Source: Holacanthus passer (Eukaryota; Chordata; Actinopteri; Pomacanthidae). From it: a stretch of DNA of 64,000 nt. Both the position numbers and the translations under genes were made by a program. The stretch is from the NCBI GenBank assembly GCA_025331565.1, contig JAFREQ010000039.1:2170001-2234000 (forward strand), read 5' to 3'. Below, in pieces: positions 36,383-47,375 of the stretch; positions within the stretch are counted from its first letter, which is position 1; each line of letters opens with the position of its first letter. Under the pieces are notes generated by a model. The model did no database searches and had not been told where the DNA came from. It worked only from the letters and a program-made list of their open reading frames with translations.

Positions 36383-38041
36383 TTACATGTTTGGCTCTGC
36401 AAAAAAGAAGAAGTTTATTAGTTTCATTATGTTAAATCATTTCTTTCTGCCTAATGCCTCTTTTTATTGCCTACTTTGCTGGCTGTATTGCTCACAGTTT
36501 TATTTTTATTTTCTCTCTCTATTTGACCACTCCTTCGGTATGAGAATGTTACACACACATTTTGGCTGATCCCAACTCACCCCAGGCATAGTCTCTAACG
36601 GTCGTCCCATGAGTGACCTTGCAGCTGAACTTTTCCCCTTTCGCGGGTGTGAAGGCCACGTTCTTGGTCAGATGGAAGCGCCAGTCCTGTTTGAAGGCCA
36701 GGTCAGTCTGGTTGGCTTTTGGGAGTTCGACTCCATCCTTCAGCAGCTGGATGGTGATGTCAGGTGGGTGGAAGCCACTCACATGGCAAATCAGGATATT
36801 TGCCTGCCCATACTGTCCTGGGTCACGGCTGTACACCTGAACCTTGGGTGGGGCTAAAGGCAAAATGGACAAGAAAATAATGTCAAACAACTTTGAAACA
36901 CAGTGCGCCATGTTACATGTAGTTTACTGGAGGAAATAAAAAACACTCCTCAATATTTGTATGAGCAGTAGTCTGTAGAGTACGCTGTCACAGCAACAGC
37001 CGTTTTTACAAGTGACTCATTCGGCCACATTAAAGCTGAAAGGACTCTGCTTTGAAACAGTTTAGGTTTTTGTTGGTACAGAAACATGAGAAGAATGTGA
37101 CATTGATGTGCCACACATTTTTTTGCTGATATTGTTATTAATTGCTTTGCACATATATATTTTTTGGAACATGTTAGACAGCGTTCTCCACCACCGTCAT
37201 CAAAACACCAATATGTTTGTTAATGCTGTTCAACACATACTTTGTGTGAGAGACTCCGACAAGGAGCACTAAACTGGACTCTCTTTGGACATATGAGCAA
37301 ATACAAGCAAAGTGGAATCCAAACATAAAAGAAAAATAGAAACTAATAACATCCAAAGTGAGGGTACTCTTAATTTAACTTTGACGGACTGAACAATGGA
37401 GCAATAGAAGAAATGCTCCACAGTCTTACCTTCTTTCACAAAACACGTTATATTTTTATCAGTACTTTTTCCATGGGAGCTCATTTGTTATTTCACTGAG
37501 AAATTCACCCTCTGTAGTTTTGACTGCTGCAGGAATCCCCAAAACACTCATCAGTATCTGTATGTACCACACTGAAGCCAGTGGAGGGTGCTGCAACAGC
37601 AGAGTTGGTATTATAGAAAATCGAAACTAAATCTAGACTGTTGAGGGGAATTCCACCCCAATCAAAAACAGGACAGACATGTTGTATAATGTTTCTCTTT
37701 GACATTTGACTTAACCATCTAGTCTTACATTTGCCTCTCAGGCTTTCTAACAGATCAAAACTAATCACTGATGTACACCTTCTTGCCTGCCTTGTATTCT
37801 GTATGTTCAAAAACATACAGCCTAATCAATCTGTCATGTAGCTTAAGTGCAGTGATCAATGATGAAGGGCTTTTCACTTGAGATACAGTTTCTGGTCATT
37901 CTTCAGTGAAATGGCAAGGATTCATTTACAGCAGGTATATTGGAGATCAAAAAAATAGTACTTACTGTGTTTGGATTCCTCTGAGCAGTAGACAACTGCC
38001 ACAGCTACTAGACACAAAACAAGCCTCATGGTAGAACTCAT
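36383..38041 (-). CDS. b2m: Beta-2-microglobulin, copy B
   Basis: A second MHC class I light chain. Coding exons: 37966-38041, 36581-36853 and 36383-36396, totalling 363 nt or 120 aa. Exon 2 has exactly the same length and phases as in copy A. An upstream ATG at 38039-38041 gives MSSTMRLVLCLVAVAVVYC; the ATG at 38027-38029 (MRLVL) is an equally good leader start. The mature chain begins near TPPKVQVYSR, keeps both Ig cysteines (LICHVSGF, FSCKVTH) and ends DYAWEPNM. Over 95 mature residues my ungapped alignment gives 54 identities with copy A (57%), so this is not a recent duplicate. It has an N-glycosylation sequon (NQT) where copy A has KQT. It is fully open and intact, with an X/Y-box module and an IRF-type site upstream. 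It may correspond to a b2m-like paralog of other fishes. Confidence 0.95.
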
Positions 38042-38112
38042 CGTCCTTTGTAGTTTAACAAAAGCTCGAATGGCCCGGAGAAGCGTGCACCCTCGTCCTT
38101 CGAAGAGCTGAA

Positions 38113-38125
38113 CTAAAGTGAAAGT
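38113..38125. promoter_or_regulatory. IRF/PRD-I-like element upstream of b2m-B
   Basis: CTAAAGTGAAAGT resembles the PRD-I/ISRE core AAGTGAAAGT. It lies about 72-84 nt upstream of the b2m-B ATG, almost the same distance as the IRF motif of copy A. Confidence 0.5.
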
Positions 38126-38178
38126 ATAGAGCAGAATGCAATATTAATGTGATCTAGGACTGCCCACTACACGACACC

Positions 38179-38213
38179 AGCCAATCATTAATTCCCATCA
38201 CACGGTTACTAGG
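38179..38213 (-). promoter_or_regulatory. X1-X2-Y box module upstream of b2m-B
   Basis: Read on the minus strand: CCTAGTAACCG (38203-38213) fits the MHC X1 box bound by RFX, TGTGATG (38196-38202) sits in the X2 position, and ATGATTGGCT (38179-38188) is a Y box with an inverted CCAAT. Order and close spacing match the SXY enhanceosome of MHC class I, class II and B2M promoters, and the module is 138-172 nt upstream of the ATG. In known systems it recruits RFX, NF-Y and NLRC5/CIITA. Function here is inferred. Confidence 0.6.
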
Positions 38214-40150
38214 TAAAATATGACCAAGCAGGTTTGGTTCTACCAGGAAGGTTTATGGAAACTCCCCGACGACCCACATTTATCACCTTCATACAACTGC
38301 ATTTTCTTTGAGCTGCATCATACAAGGCAATGTGAAACCCCTACATTTTTATATTTTTCTCTTCTCTCTGCTCCTTCTTCCCTTATTTATTCTCTCGCCT
38401 TCTTTACTTCTGTCCTTTCTTTCCATCCTCCATTTTCCTTCATTTCTTCACATCTTCCAATCTTTCTTGCCCCCTTTCCTCCTGTAATCTAATCGTATGT
38501 AGTATGTATGTGTATGTTGTATGTAGTTATAATGCAGTGTTCCTCATGGGTTTTACAGATGTTGTAAAGTAAGTAAAGAAATTCTTGACAGAAGCAGTTG
38601 GCCAAGTATTAAAATATTATCTCACATAATTTGTATGTATTTCTCTATATTTATTTTGTATATAATTGTGGTTTTTTTTTGTTTGTATTTGTTTAATCTA
38701 TTTGAGTATGGGTGTTTTCACTTTTGTTTGTATGATCTAAAATTCTAGGGTTAGGGTTAGGGTTAGGGTTAGAAAATATATAATATATAATCAGAAAATA
38801 ATCATATCACACTGGCACAAAACTGCAGAACAGTCTTTCATAACAACTTACTGAACCCTCACTGACTTTAAATAACATGTATGAATGAGTGAAACAAATG
38901 TTAGGACTCCAGATGCTGTGCAAGGAGAGGGCAAATTGTGTTCATAGGTCAAACGCATTTCTCTGGACTGTCAAATTGTAAATGTGGCAGAAGGGCAGGA
39001 CAGAGAGGCAGAATGTGACAAAATTGAAAATTTGCTTACTTAGTTAATCACTTACTAAATAAAAAAAGAAAACAGACAAATCACAGCACCAGATTTCTTC
39101 ATACACTCTTGAATATTGGATCAACGATGCCTCACAAATATCAGCATGCTGGATATGGACTGACTATACATCCAGCTGTGTCACTCAGGATGACATGCTG
39201 GCATACATGTATTAGGGCTACTTGGCTTTTGCTATGTAGGGAGAACATGAACCAGTTGTTCAGTCTAAGAAAGTGTAGCTATCTTTACAACAAGTAGGCA
39301 GAAAGGCCGTATGAGCACAGGTTGATTTCATAAGGGTGTTAACCTGAACTCTCATGGACTGATCAGGAATAACACAGCACATAGAAGCACATATTTTATT
39401 AAGAATTTTACTTCAAGACAACTTTTTTTCAAGAATTCAGAATTCCATAAACAAGCTCTACAGGACTGTCAAGCACCATTTTCTCCTCAGGATCACTGTA
39501 TTTGGAACAATGGTGATATTTCCATTGGTTTCATATTGGTGTCTCTTGTTTTTGTCATGAGTCTCATGAGTCACGCTGCTGGGTGGTAGAGCCAGTTTTT
39601 TTTCAATCCGTAAAACCAATAGTGCTGCACATTGTTTATTTCAAAAAGGGACTTTTCCACATTTGATGTCATGTTGCATATTTAGACACACGTTATCCTG
39701 TAAAATACTAAAGGATCATGTTAGTGCATTATGTTCTTTTTGTTTCTTTTTTTCCCCTTTTTTTGCTTGTTTCTGTTTTGCTTTGTCTCTATACTGAGAC
39801 TGTGACTCAGCAAGTTCACCTGGGAAGCAAGTTCACTGCTGTTTAACTGGCGATTTCGCTGTATTTCATGATTAGCCATTTTATCTTGTAATTACTGTAA
39901 GCTAATCTTCATAACATTAGCTTGATATAAACCTGTTTCACATAACCGGATGTCGCTTCCTTTTGTATTTCTCATAAAGCTTTTTGAGCAGTATATTACA
40001 ACAATTAAATCACGAACTGATAAGAAAGCTTTAAAGACTGGAAATGGGTGAATTCCATTTTATGTATAAATATAGCAAAGTAGTTTTGTTTAATACATTT
40101 ATTACGTTCTCTGCCGTGTCTATAGTATATGATCAATAAAGGTTATTGAA
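38214..40150. other. Spacer between b2m-B and tmbim4
   Basis: No conserved gene is visible; the two genes are divergent here. It contains a TTAGGG array at 38746-38772. The rest is AT-rich sequence without recognisable features. Confidence 0.6.
38746..38772. repeat. Interstitial telomere-like (TTAGGG)n array
   Basis: TAGGGTTAGGG repeated to four and a half units without interruption. A shorter array of three units lies at 18300-18318 inside a caprin2 intron. Confidence 0.9.
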
Positions 40151-40180
40151 AAGCTTTTTTCCCCTCGCTGATTTGGCGAC

Positions 40181-40190
40181 GTCACGTGAC
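40181..40190. promoter_or_regulatory. GTCACGTGAC palindrome (CLEAR/E-box) upstream of tmbim4
   Basis: The 10-bp palindrome GTCACGTGAC, identical to the core of the CLEAR motif recognised by TFEB/TFE3/MITF and compatible with USF. It lies 121 nt upstream of the tmbim4 ATG in a GC-rich stretch that is probably the promoter. Confidence 0.5.
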
Positions 40191-40310
40191 TGAGCGCTGC
40201 GTTTGTGTGGATGACGAGCGCAGCCCCTTTAATGCGACTTCTTCCGCATCCTCTCAGATCCACGGTGTCTACCTTTCTTCATCCAGTTGAGAAAACGTTC
40301 CAGTAACACG

Positions 40311-43300
40311 ATGAGCAGTGAAAAATACCCCCGGTCTTCCATTGAAGACGACTTTAACTATGGCACAAACGTTGCTACAGCCAGTGTCCAGATACGAATG
40401 GGTGAGTAAAGTAATGTTTGGCCGTAGTGTTAGCAGCACCGTGCCACCTGAGCTAACGCTAGTTTATGTTAATGACCGTAGGAAGAAGATATAGACTACT
40501 GCCACTGCACTGTTATGTCATGTTGTGTTATTATAGTTATTGTTAATAACCATTTATTACCTCGGTTTCCAGCATAATGATAGCTGGATAGCACTGGTTA
40601 AACCAGTAAATGGTAACGTGACGTTAGCTAATAACTAAACCATTACAGTGTCGACGTTGTTAGCCTTAATATATGGTTTAAACAGATGTACTTCGAGTGT
40701 TAAGTTAGATGATGATGATGCTTGAAGAACCACCTGTACCACTTATTTAAACGAGCTACATATACTTGTCCAAACATTATAAAAGCATTACCATTACTGG
40801 AACATATCCAGCTGTTAACACTGGTTCACACATAAGTAACTGTTATCCCTGTTATCTGTCTGGTTCACATTGAGCTAGCTGATGTGTTAAAGCAAGCTTT
40901 CTCACCCATAAACACACAAATCGTTGGCTCTGGTTGAAAAGAGTGTACACATCCAGCTGAGGCTTCAGCTGCTCTAATGCTGTGTCTCCACTGCTGTCTT
41001 TGTCCATCAGACTTCCTGAGGAAGGTGTACACCCTTCTGAGCCTGCAGATAATCCTGACCACAGCCACCTCTGCCCTCTTCATGTTCTCTCAAACCATCA
41101 AGGATTTTGTCCACGCCAGGTGAGGACGGAGGAATAGAAAACAGCAACTAATAAACAACAATATTCATATACATGTAAACACACACACCCAAAAAAACAT
41201 ATTTCCTCATTTACTGTCAGAGATATCCAACTGTGCAGATTTTTTGGATTGTGAAACATCTTAGTTAGGCTGCTACCCCATAACAGTGGGGTTGAATTTA
41301 TAATGTATGTCTCCAAAGCTACACACTTATATCATGTATGTGTGTTTTTATAGTTATAGTTATTTTGACTGACTGATTTCCTCCTCAGTCCTGCTGTGGT
41401 TTTGGTTTCGGCCCTGGGCTCTCTGGTTCTTCTGCTGGCCCTGGCTATGTACAGACACCAACATCCAGTCAACCTCTACCTGCTGCTCGCATTTGTAAGC
41501 ATTTGTTGTTTCCAGCCTGTTAATTAGTTGAGTGTTTTCTCTCACTGGCTCAATGTTAGGGAACGTAACATTTAGATCAACTGGCTTATCAATGTAACAT
41601 CTGTTAAGCTGCAGCATGACAATAAATCCTACACTGCCCAGGACTGTTAGAGATGGGGTACAATGTATGTTTTCCCCTTCTATTTATTTCCATATTATTT
41701 TCCATTTTTCATTTTGTGATGCTCAGCTCAGTGATTGTAACCTTTACAGTACCTGAGTACTTGATAATAATAGTGCCTAGCTTGTTAGCATATGTGCCAC
41801 TAATGTGTTTTGTTTTCAGACTCTGCTGGAAGCAGTTTCTGTGGCCACAGCTTGTAAGTAATTTTTGAAGGAGTCTGTCAGTTACCATCCTTTGAGCCTG
41901 TTGGCATGTTTTCCTGACTGCAGAGTTTTTCCCTCGACAGTGACCTTCTATGAATACTCCACTGTACTGCAAGCCTTGTTCCTGACCTGTGCTGTGTTTG
42001 CTGGACTGACAGCCTACACTTTCCAGTCCAAGAGAGATTTCAGCAAAATGGGAGCAGGGTGAGTGTGTCATAGCTGCTGTTCACTGCTGATAGTGTCCAC
42101 ATTGGTTTTATCGAAGCTCCTATATTCTTCCTCTAGAGGGAGCCACCATCACACTTATAGTAACTGATCTGTTTTTCCTTACAGATTGTTCGCCTGTCTG
42201 TGGATCCTCATCATTGCAGGCTTCATGAGGGTAAATTTAACTTAAAGTGTCTATTACATATGAAAGAAATAAAAAAGAGGAAAACATAATCAGAAGGAGT
42301 GAAAGAAAGAAAGAGATGAAAAAACAAATAAGAAGCTTGCATTCAGACAGAAAACAGCACTTAAGGGGTTGGGTAGCTGTGAGATTGTTGCTACAGGTGA
42401 AATATGATTCAGCAAGTGTGGTGTCAGTAACAGTTCCATGAGTGTAAAAGGCTTATCCAACACCAAAACACTGCACGGTAGTTTCTAATACAATGAGAAA
42501 GGATTTTACATGGTAATCTACCTGGAATTTTTGCTTGCATGTCTTTTGTCAATGCAGCACCTTGTCAGATGATGTTGCATTAAGCCCTTTTGCCCTTTGC
42601 TTTGTGGCTCTTGTGGCACCAAAAATGGCCTCTTTGAAATATATGAGGAGGCTGAGTATGTTTTTTAAGACAGTCTGCAAGCAGCCAAAAAGAAGAAAGA
42701 AATGAGTAAACAGAGAGAAAAGGAAAGTGAAAGACACAAAGAAAAACAGAAAGTAAGAAACAGAAACTGAGCAAGTAACAGAAAGAGAAACAAATGTAGC
42801 AGTAAAGAAACTGACACAAAGACATAACAAAGACAAATTTATATTATATTATAATCCACAAATTATTATGGAGTAACATTTTATGTATTTCATCCTCGCC
42901 ACTGTAGTCTGGGAGTTGAGGGGTGATCTTACTGCTCCAGCACAGAGATGCACACATAGTAGTTAAAGTGGTTTAAGGCACTGCCCCTTTGTCCTCTTTG
43001 GCCACAGTGCCCCTCGGGACCAAATGAATAAATATATATATTATCAGTTTGTTGTTAAGACAATAACAACAGGTGACGGGGCTTCCAAAATGTGTTGCTG
43101 CCTGCTGCTGTTGAACATTTTTGGTGAACACACACTGCTGTGTTTTTGAGATGGAGAATGTTTATCAAGCTAAAAACCGGTTGCTAAAACATTGTAGTGA
43201 AGCTTTTAATCATACTAGCCCACTTTCATGTGTTGTTCTGGATTTGTACTGCAGTTCATCTACTTGCGTGACATGTTCCCTTTTTGTGATTCTGCTGGTA

Positions 43301-46238
43301 AGATGCCAGTTGCCATTGGGAAGAAACTGTTCTTGTGGCGTGAGGTTTTGGTCCTGATGGTCTGCAGCCTCATGCTGGATGGGTGTGTCTCAGAACGTTT
43401 GCATTTGAGGCAGGAGAGTTGGCCACAATCCTTCATGCTTGCCTCAGGGTCGTAGAAGGGTGGCAGATTGCACCCTCTCAGCAGAAGGTGTTTCCTCCTT
43501 ATCCCACCTCCATCTAGTACAAGCAAATGGGCACAGCAGATGAGTTGTCAATCTACTATCTTTCCCATTTTCCAGCTCCGCTGGTCCAGTCCAGCAGATG
43601 GAGACAACATGACAATAGCAGGGTGGTGTGATAGCTGTAGGCTGTTGCCAGTTTTTATAGGAACTATTGCATATTTGTATTGTAATTATCACAGAAGCAG
43701 CTGAGCTTTTAGAATCACATTTAGGTTGATTGCCAAGTAGGTTTTCACATATGAGGAATTTGCCTTGGTACAATAAACATTTTAAGTAGAAAATATAAAA
43801 CAAAATAAATATAAAAATAGAAAATTGACAATAAAATATAAAAAAAATATGTACAATATCACAGCTATTTAAAAATAAAAGAGCTATACATTTTTTTTGC
43901 ATTCATTTAAGACATTGAGTCAGGTGGCGTACACTTTAATTTAATGTAACGTGTCCTGACCAAAGAGGGGGATTATAGTCTGTGGGGTGGTCCTGGGCCT
44001 TGTTGGTAAGGCCATTTGCAGATAAGAAGAAACTGTTCTTGTGGCACTAGGTTTTGGTTCTGTTGGATGGCAGCCTCTTGTCTCAAGTTTGCATCAGACA
44101 TGGGAGGGGTCAGCCCCAATCATTCCTGCTCGCCTCAGGGTCCTGGAGGAGTACAGGTCCTGGAGGGATGGCAGATTGCAGCCACTTACCTTCTGGGTGC
44201 AGTGAATGATATGTTGCAGTCTGCCATTGTCCTTGGCAGTAGCAGCATTGTACCAGATGGTGATGGAGGAGGTGAGGATGGATCCATTGATGGCTGTGTA
44301 GAAGTGCAGAATCATTTTCTTTGGCAGGTTGAACTTCATCATTTAATCCTGTGGTCCTTGGTTTTTCGGGGACCGGGATGATAGTGGAGTTCTTGAAGCA
44401 GGCTGGCACATGGCATGTGTCCAGTGAGGTGTTAAAGATGTCTGTGAACACTGGAGACAGCTGATCAGCACAGTGTTTCAGGGTGGATGAGTAGCTGGTG
44501 GAGGGAGTCACAGGGGATGGTGTCAGGACCGTCCCATTGTCTTTCAAAGCAGCAGTAGAACTCGTTCAGTTCATTAAGCAGGCGCAAGTTGTTAATGAAG
44601 TGAAGGGTTTTACGTTTGTAGTTGGTTATCCGTCTGTGCCCCTTCTAGACAGAAGCAGAGTCGTTGGCTGAGAACTGGTGTTGAAGTTTCTCAGAGTACG
44701 GTTGTTTAGCTTCTCTCACTGCTCTGCTAAACTTTAAGTTGACTCTCTATACCTGTCCCTGTCCCCACTCCAAAACACCTCTTCCCTTTGCAACATTAAC
44801 TGCTTGAGCTTAGCTGTAAACCAGGGTTTTGTCATTGTTATAACTCACACTGCCGTGTGATGGCAGACAGCAGTCCTCACAGAAACTGATGTATAACATC
44901 ACATCCTCTGTGTACTCATCCAGACTGTTGGTAGCAAACCTGAAAACATCCCGGTCAGTACAGTTCAAGCATACCTGAGGATCCTCCACAGCTTCACTGT
45001 CCATATGTGGGACAGTTAGATTAAGGAGCCGAGCTGTTGGGTGGAGAGTGGCCACTTTTCTGATTCAATTTGTCTTGGAGTAAATGAAATAAATAAAGTC
45101 TAGTTAGTGTAAGCAGAAGCAGTGGCCTCTGTACCTTTTAAAGCGTTCTGACAGTATTTACATTAAGTTTTGCTTCGTCTTGTATCGTGTTGACTAAAAG
45201 CCAAAGTGTGCCCACACAACCCACAACTTTTTTCCACCTCTTTCTTGTCTGTACCCGCCCAAATTTTGTTTATAACAATGGTAAACTTTGGACATTTTTT
45301 CCTTGATATGGATAGATCTAACAGCCTATCACACAGCATAAATAAACAAAACAACAGCCAGTCAGTTTGCTGCCTCTGTGCCTCTGCCCTCTGTACCACT
45401 GGCTGTTTGCATGAGGGTGGGCCAGAGCTCTTCCACACACAGTGGACAGCAGCGTAACTCCAGAGCACAGCCCACAGTGGAGGGACTATTTTACAGACTG
45501 TTTACAGAAAGGGTACTGTCCAAGCAACCATAACATTATTTAATGAAGTTACAAGGTAAGCTAACTTGTAGTGTTTTCTTAAGGCAAAGAAAGCATATTT
45601 GCAAAGTAAAATGTTTACATTTAGTTGCTGTTCAATAAATTCTTATATATCACAAAATATATCCTAAACAAAGCTGCATTTGCACAGTTAAATGTTTACA
45701 TTCTATTCTATTCATTATGTTAATACACTATATTCAAAGGTTTAACTAATTAACCTCTGGTTTTGTCAGGCTTTAATCATTAGCAGGATACTCAAACTGA
45801 CAGCATTGTACAAATTATGTATTGTGATATCCATAATCCATACCAAACAATATGGGAAAAAATGATCGTGATCACATTCTTTGGTATATTGCCAAGCCCT
45901 AATAACAGGCCGATGGAAGTTTGTATGAAGGAATTAATTAATTCTTTCACACTTTGCTTGCATCACACACATCTGTAAAGACAAGTCCTCAGCATTGTCC
46001 CCACTACATGCTGACTCTGGTCTCTCTGCAGTTCTTCTTCAACAGTGACAGCACAGAGCTGGTCCTGGCTGGAGCTGGGGCTCTGGTCTTCTGCGGTTTT
46101 ATCATCTACGACACCCACCTCCTGATGAAACAGCTCTCCCCTGAGGAGCACATCCTGGCCTCCATCAACCTCTACCTGGATATCGTCAACCTCTTTCTGC
46201 ACATCCTGCGTGTCCTTGACTCTATGAAGAAGCACTGA
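40311..46238 (+). CDS. tmbim4: Transmembrane BAX inhibitor motif-containing protein 4 (Golgi anti-apoptotic protein)
   Basis: A multi-pass Golgi/ER membrane protein of the LFG/TMBIM family that modulates intracellular calcium and suppresses apoptosis. Coding exons: 40311-40401, 41011-41119, 41389-41494, 41820-41853, 41941-42058, 42185-42230, 46032-46238. All junctions have GT/AG borders and matching phases, giving 711 nt or 236 aa; human TMBIM4 is 238 aa. The N-terminus MSSEKYPRSSIEDDFNYG is cytosolic and acidic. After it come about seven hydrophobic segments, starting with VYTLLSLQIILTTATSALF. The last exon carries the conserved acidic residues of the family pore region (FIIYDTHLL and LYLDIVNLFLHIL) and the basic end DSMKKH. 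The ATG is the first in frame and fits the family start. The last intron is 3.8 kb and loaded with LINE remnants. A poly(A) signal is at 47353-47358. Confidence 0.96.
43280..43550 (-). mobile_element. LINE C-terminal fragment (first copy)
   Basis: The minus strand encodes TKTSRHKNSFFPMATGIL, the typical end of an L2/Rex-type LINE ORF2, with degraded sequence before it. The DNA is recognisably related to 44010-44190: GAAGAAACTGTTCTTGTGGC occurs at 43319 and again near 44026. Confidence 0.7.
43990..45060 (-). mobile_element. LINE ORF2 remnant with deleted RT core
   Basis: Read on the minus strand, it passes from an upstream segment near 45050-44830 (SFCEDCCLPSHGSVSYNNDK) through 44800-44620 (YSEKLQHQFSAND) to the start of the reverse transcriptase (FTDIFNTSLDTCHVPACF, STIIPVPEKPRTTGLND). 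It then jumps near 44345 directly to the C-terminal segment (ILHFYTAINGSILTSSITIW, SLQDLYSSRTLRRAG). The catalytic middle is missing and frames are shifted, so the copy is dead. It is assigned to the CR1/L2/Rex group by eye. Confidence 0.75.
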
Positions 46239-47352
46239 AAGCTGCAGTAACTCTTCAAACTGCTCTAACAGCTTGTTGTCAGTCCCAACAGCCTCACTGG
46301 AAACCTACAGATACTATGGCCATGCCGTGATTACCCCATGTTCATGTGAGTGTAACTGTCCTAAAGTTCACCAAAAATGTGATTTTGGAGATATGATAAA
46401 ACCTGTCTGTGCTTGGTGAGCTCTCTGTACAGTACTACATGCTTGTGTTTATTTCACCAAACTACTGTTTGTAGGTGAAATAGCTTTTATGTTAATTAAC
46501 TCTATATCAAATATGTTTTGTTTGTTCTGAAACCAAAATGTACTCATCATATTGTGAGACAGCTCAGTGAGTAAAAGGTACACTACCAGACTTCATATGG
46601 AGCCCACTAGCACCCCTAACTGGCCTAAGTGAAGCTTTCCCTCTGTTTTCAGTCCCAGCACAACACTTTCCAGCAGACTATATATATACATATACATATA
46701 CATATATATATATATATAATGTTACAGTGATATTGTTTGAGTTTGGTACACTGTACTTGGGAAACCATGGACTTGTGATGCACACATGTCCCAGCATGGA
46801 CAGGTTTTGTGCTTGTTGAACATTAACAAACATTAAGAGTGGGTGATAGGATATGATGTAAAGCACTAGTGGACACTAACAACTTTAGGGAATGGATTTT
46901 AATGGATCAAAGTATATTTTTTTCAGCAGTATCTCTCAGTGGGGTTTCAGATCTATCATTCCACTAATTTATTCTCAGACTGAATTTATCATTGAACGTA
47001 TTCAGTGTCGTCAAATGTATGTTTATATTCAACAGTGAGCTGCCTTCTAAGTATCACTGCATCCCTCTTATGTTCTACCTCTGTTAATGATGTACAATAG
47101 CAAGAAGATGACACATTGTGCGTTCATTTTAATAGAGTTGAAGTGCATGCTTGGTTTCATTAATATCTGTGATTGTATATATTTTTATGGTGTAAATGTC
47201 ACAATGTACAGTTTTTGGATCAAGAGCTGAAACTCTGAAACATGGAAGTGCTGAGGTTACTGTTGAATCTGAAGAGAAATGCTGTGTGATTCTATCCTCT
47301 AAGTAAACTCAATCATTGGGATATGGGTAAATGTTATGCATTTTCTGTTCTC

Positions 47353-47358
47353 AATAAA
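47353..47358 (+). terminator. tmbim4 polyadenylation signal
   Basis: A perfect AATAAA about 1.1 kb after the tmbim4 stop. A GT/T-rich stretch follows about 25-40 nt downstream, as expected at a cleavage site. The 3' UTR is therefore about 46239-47375 and includes a TA/CATA repeat at 46680-46718. Confidence 0.7.
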
Positions 47359-47375
47359 TGATTTAATGAAAAAGA

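Larger units (their letters stand above)
42231..46031 (+). other. tmbim4 intron 6 with LINE remnants
   Basis: The longest intron of tmbim4. Two antisense LINE remnants occupy about 43.28-43.55 kb and 43.99-45.06 kb. The rest is AT-rich and shows nothing else recognisable. Confidence 0.75.
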
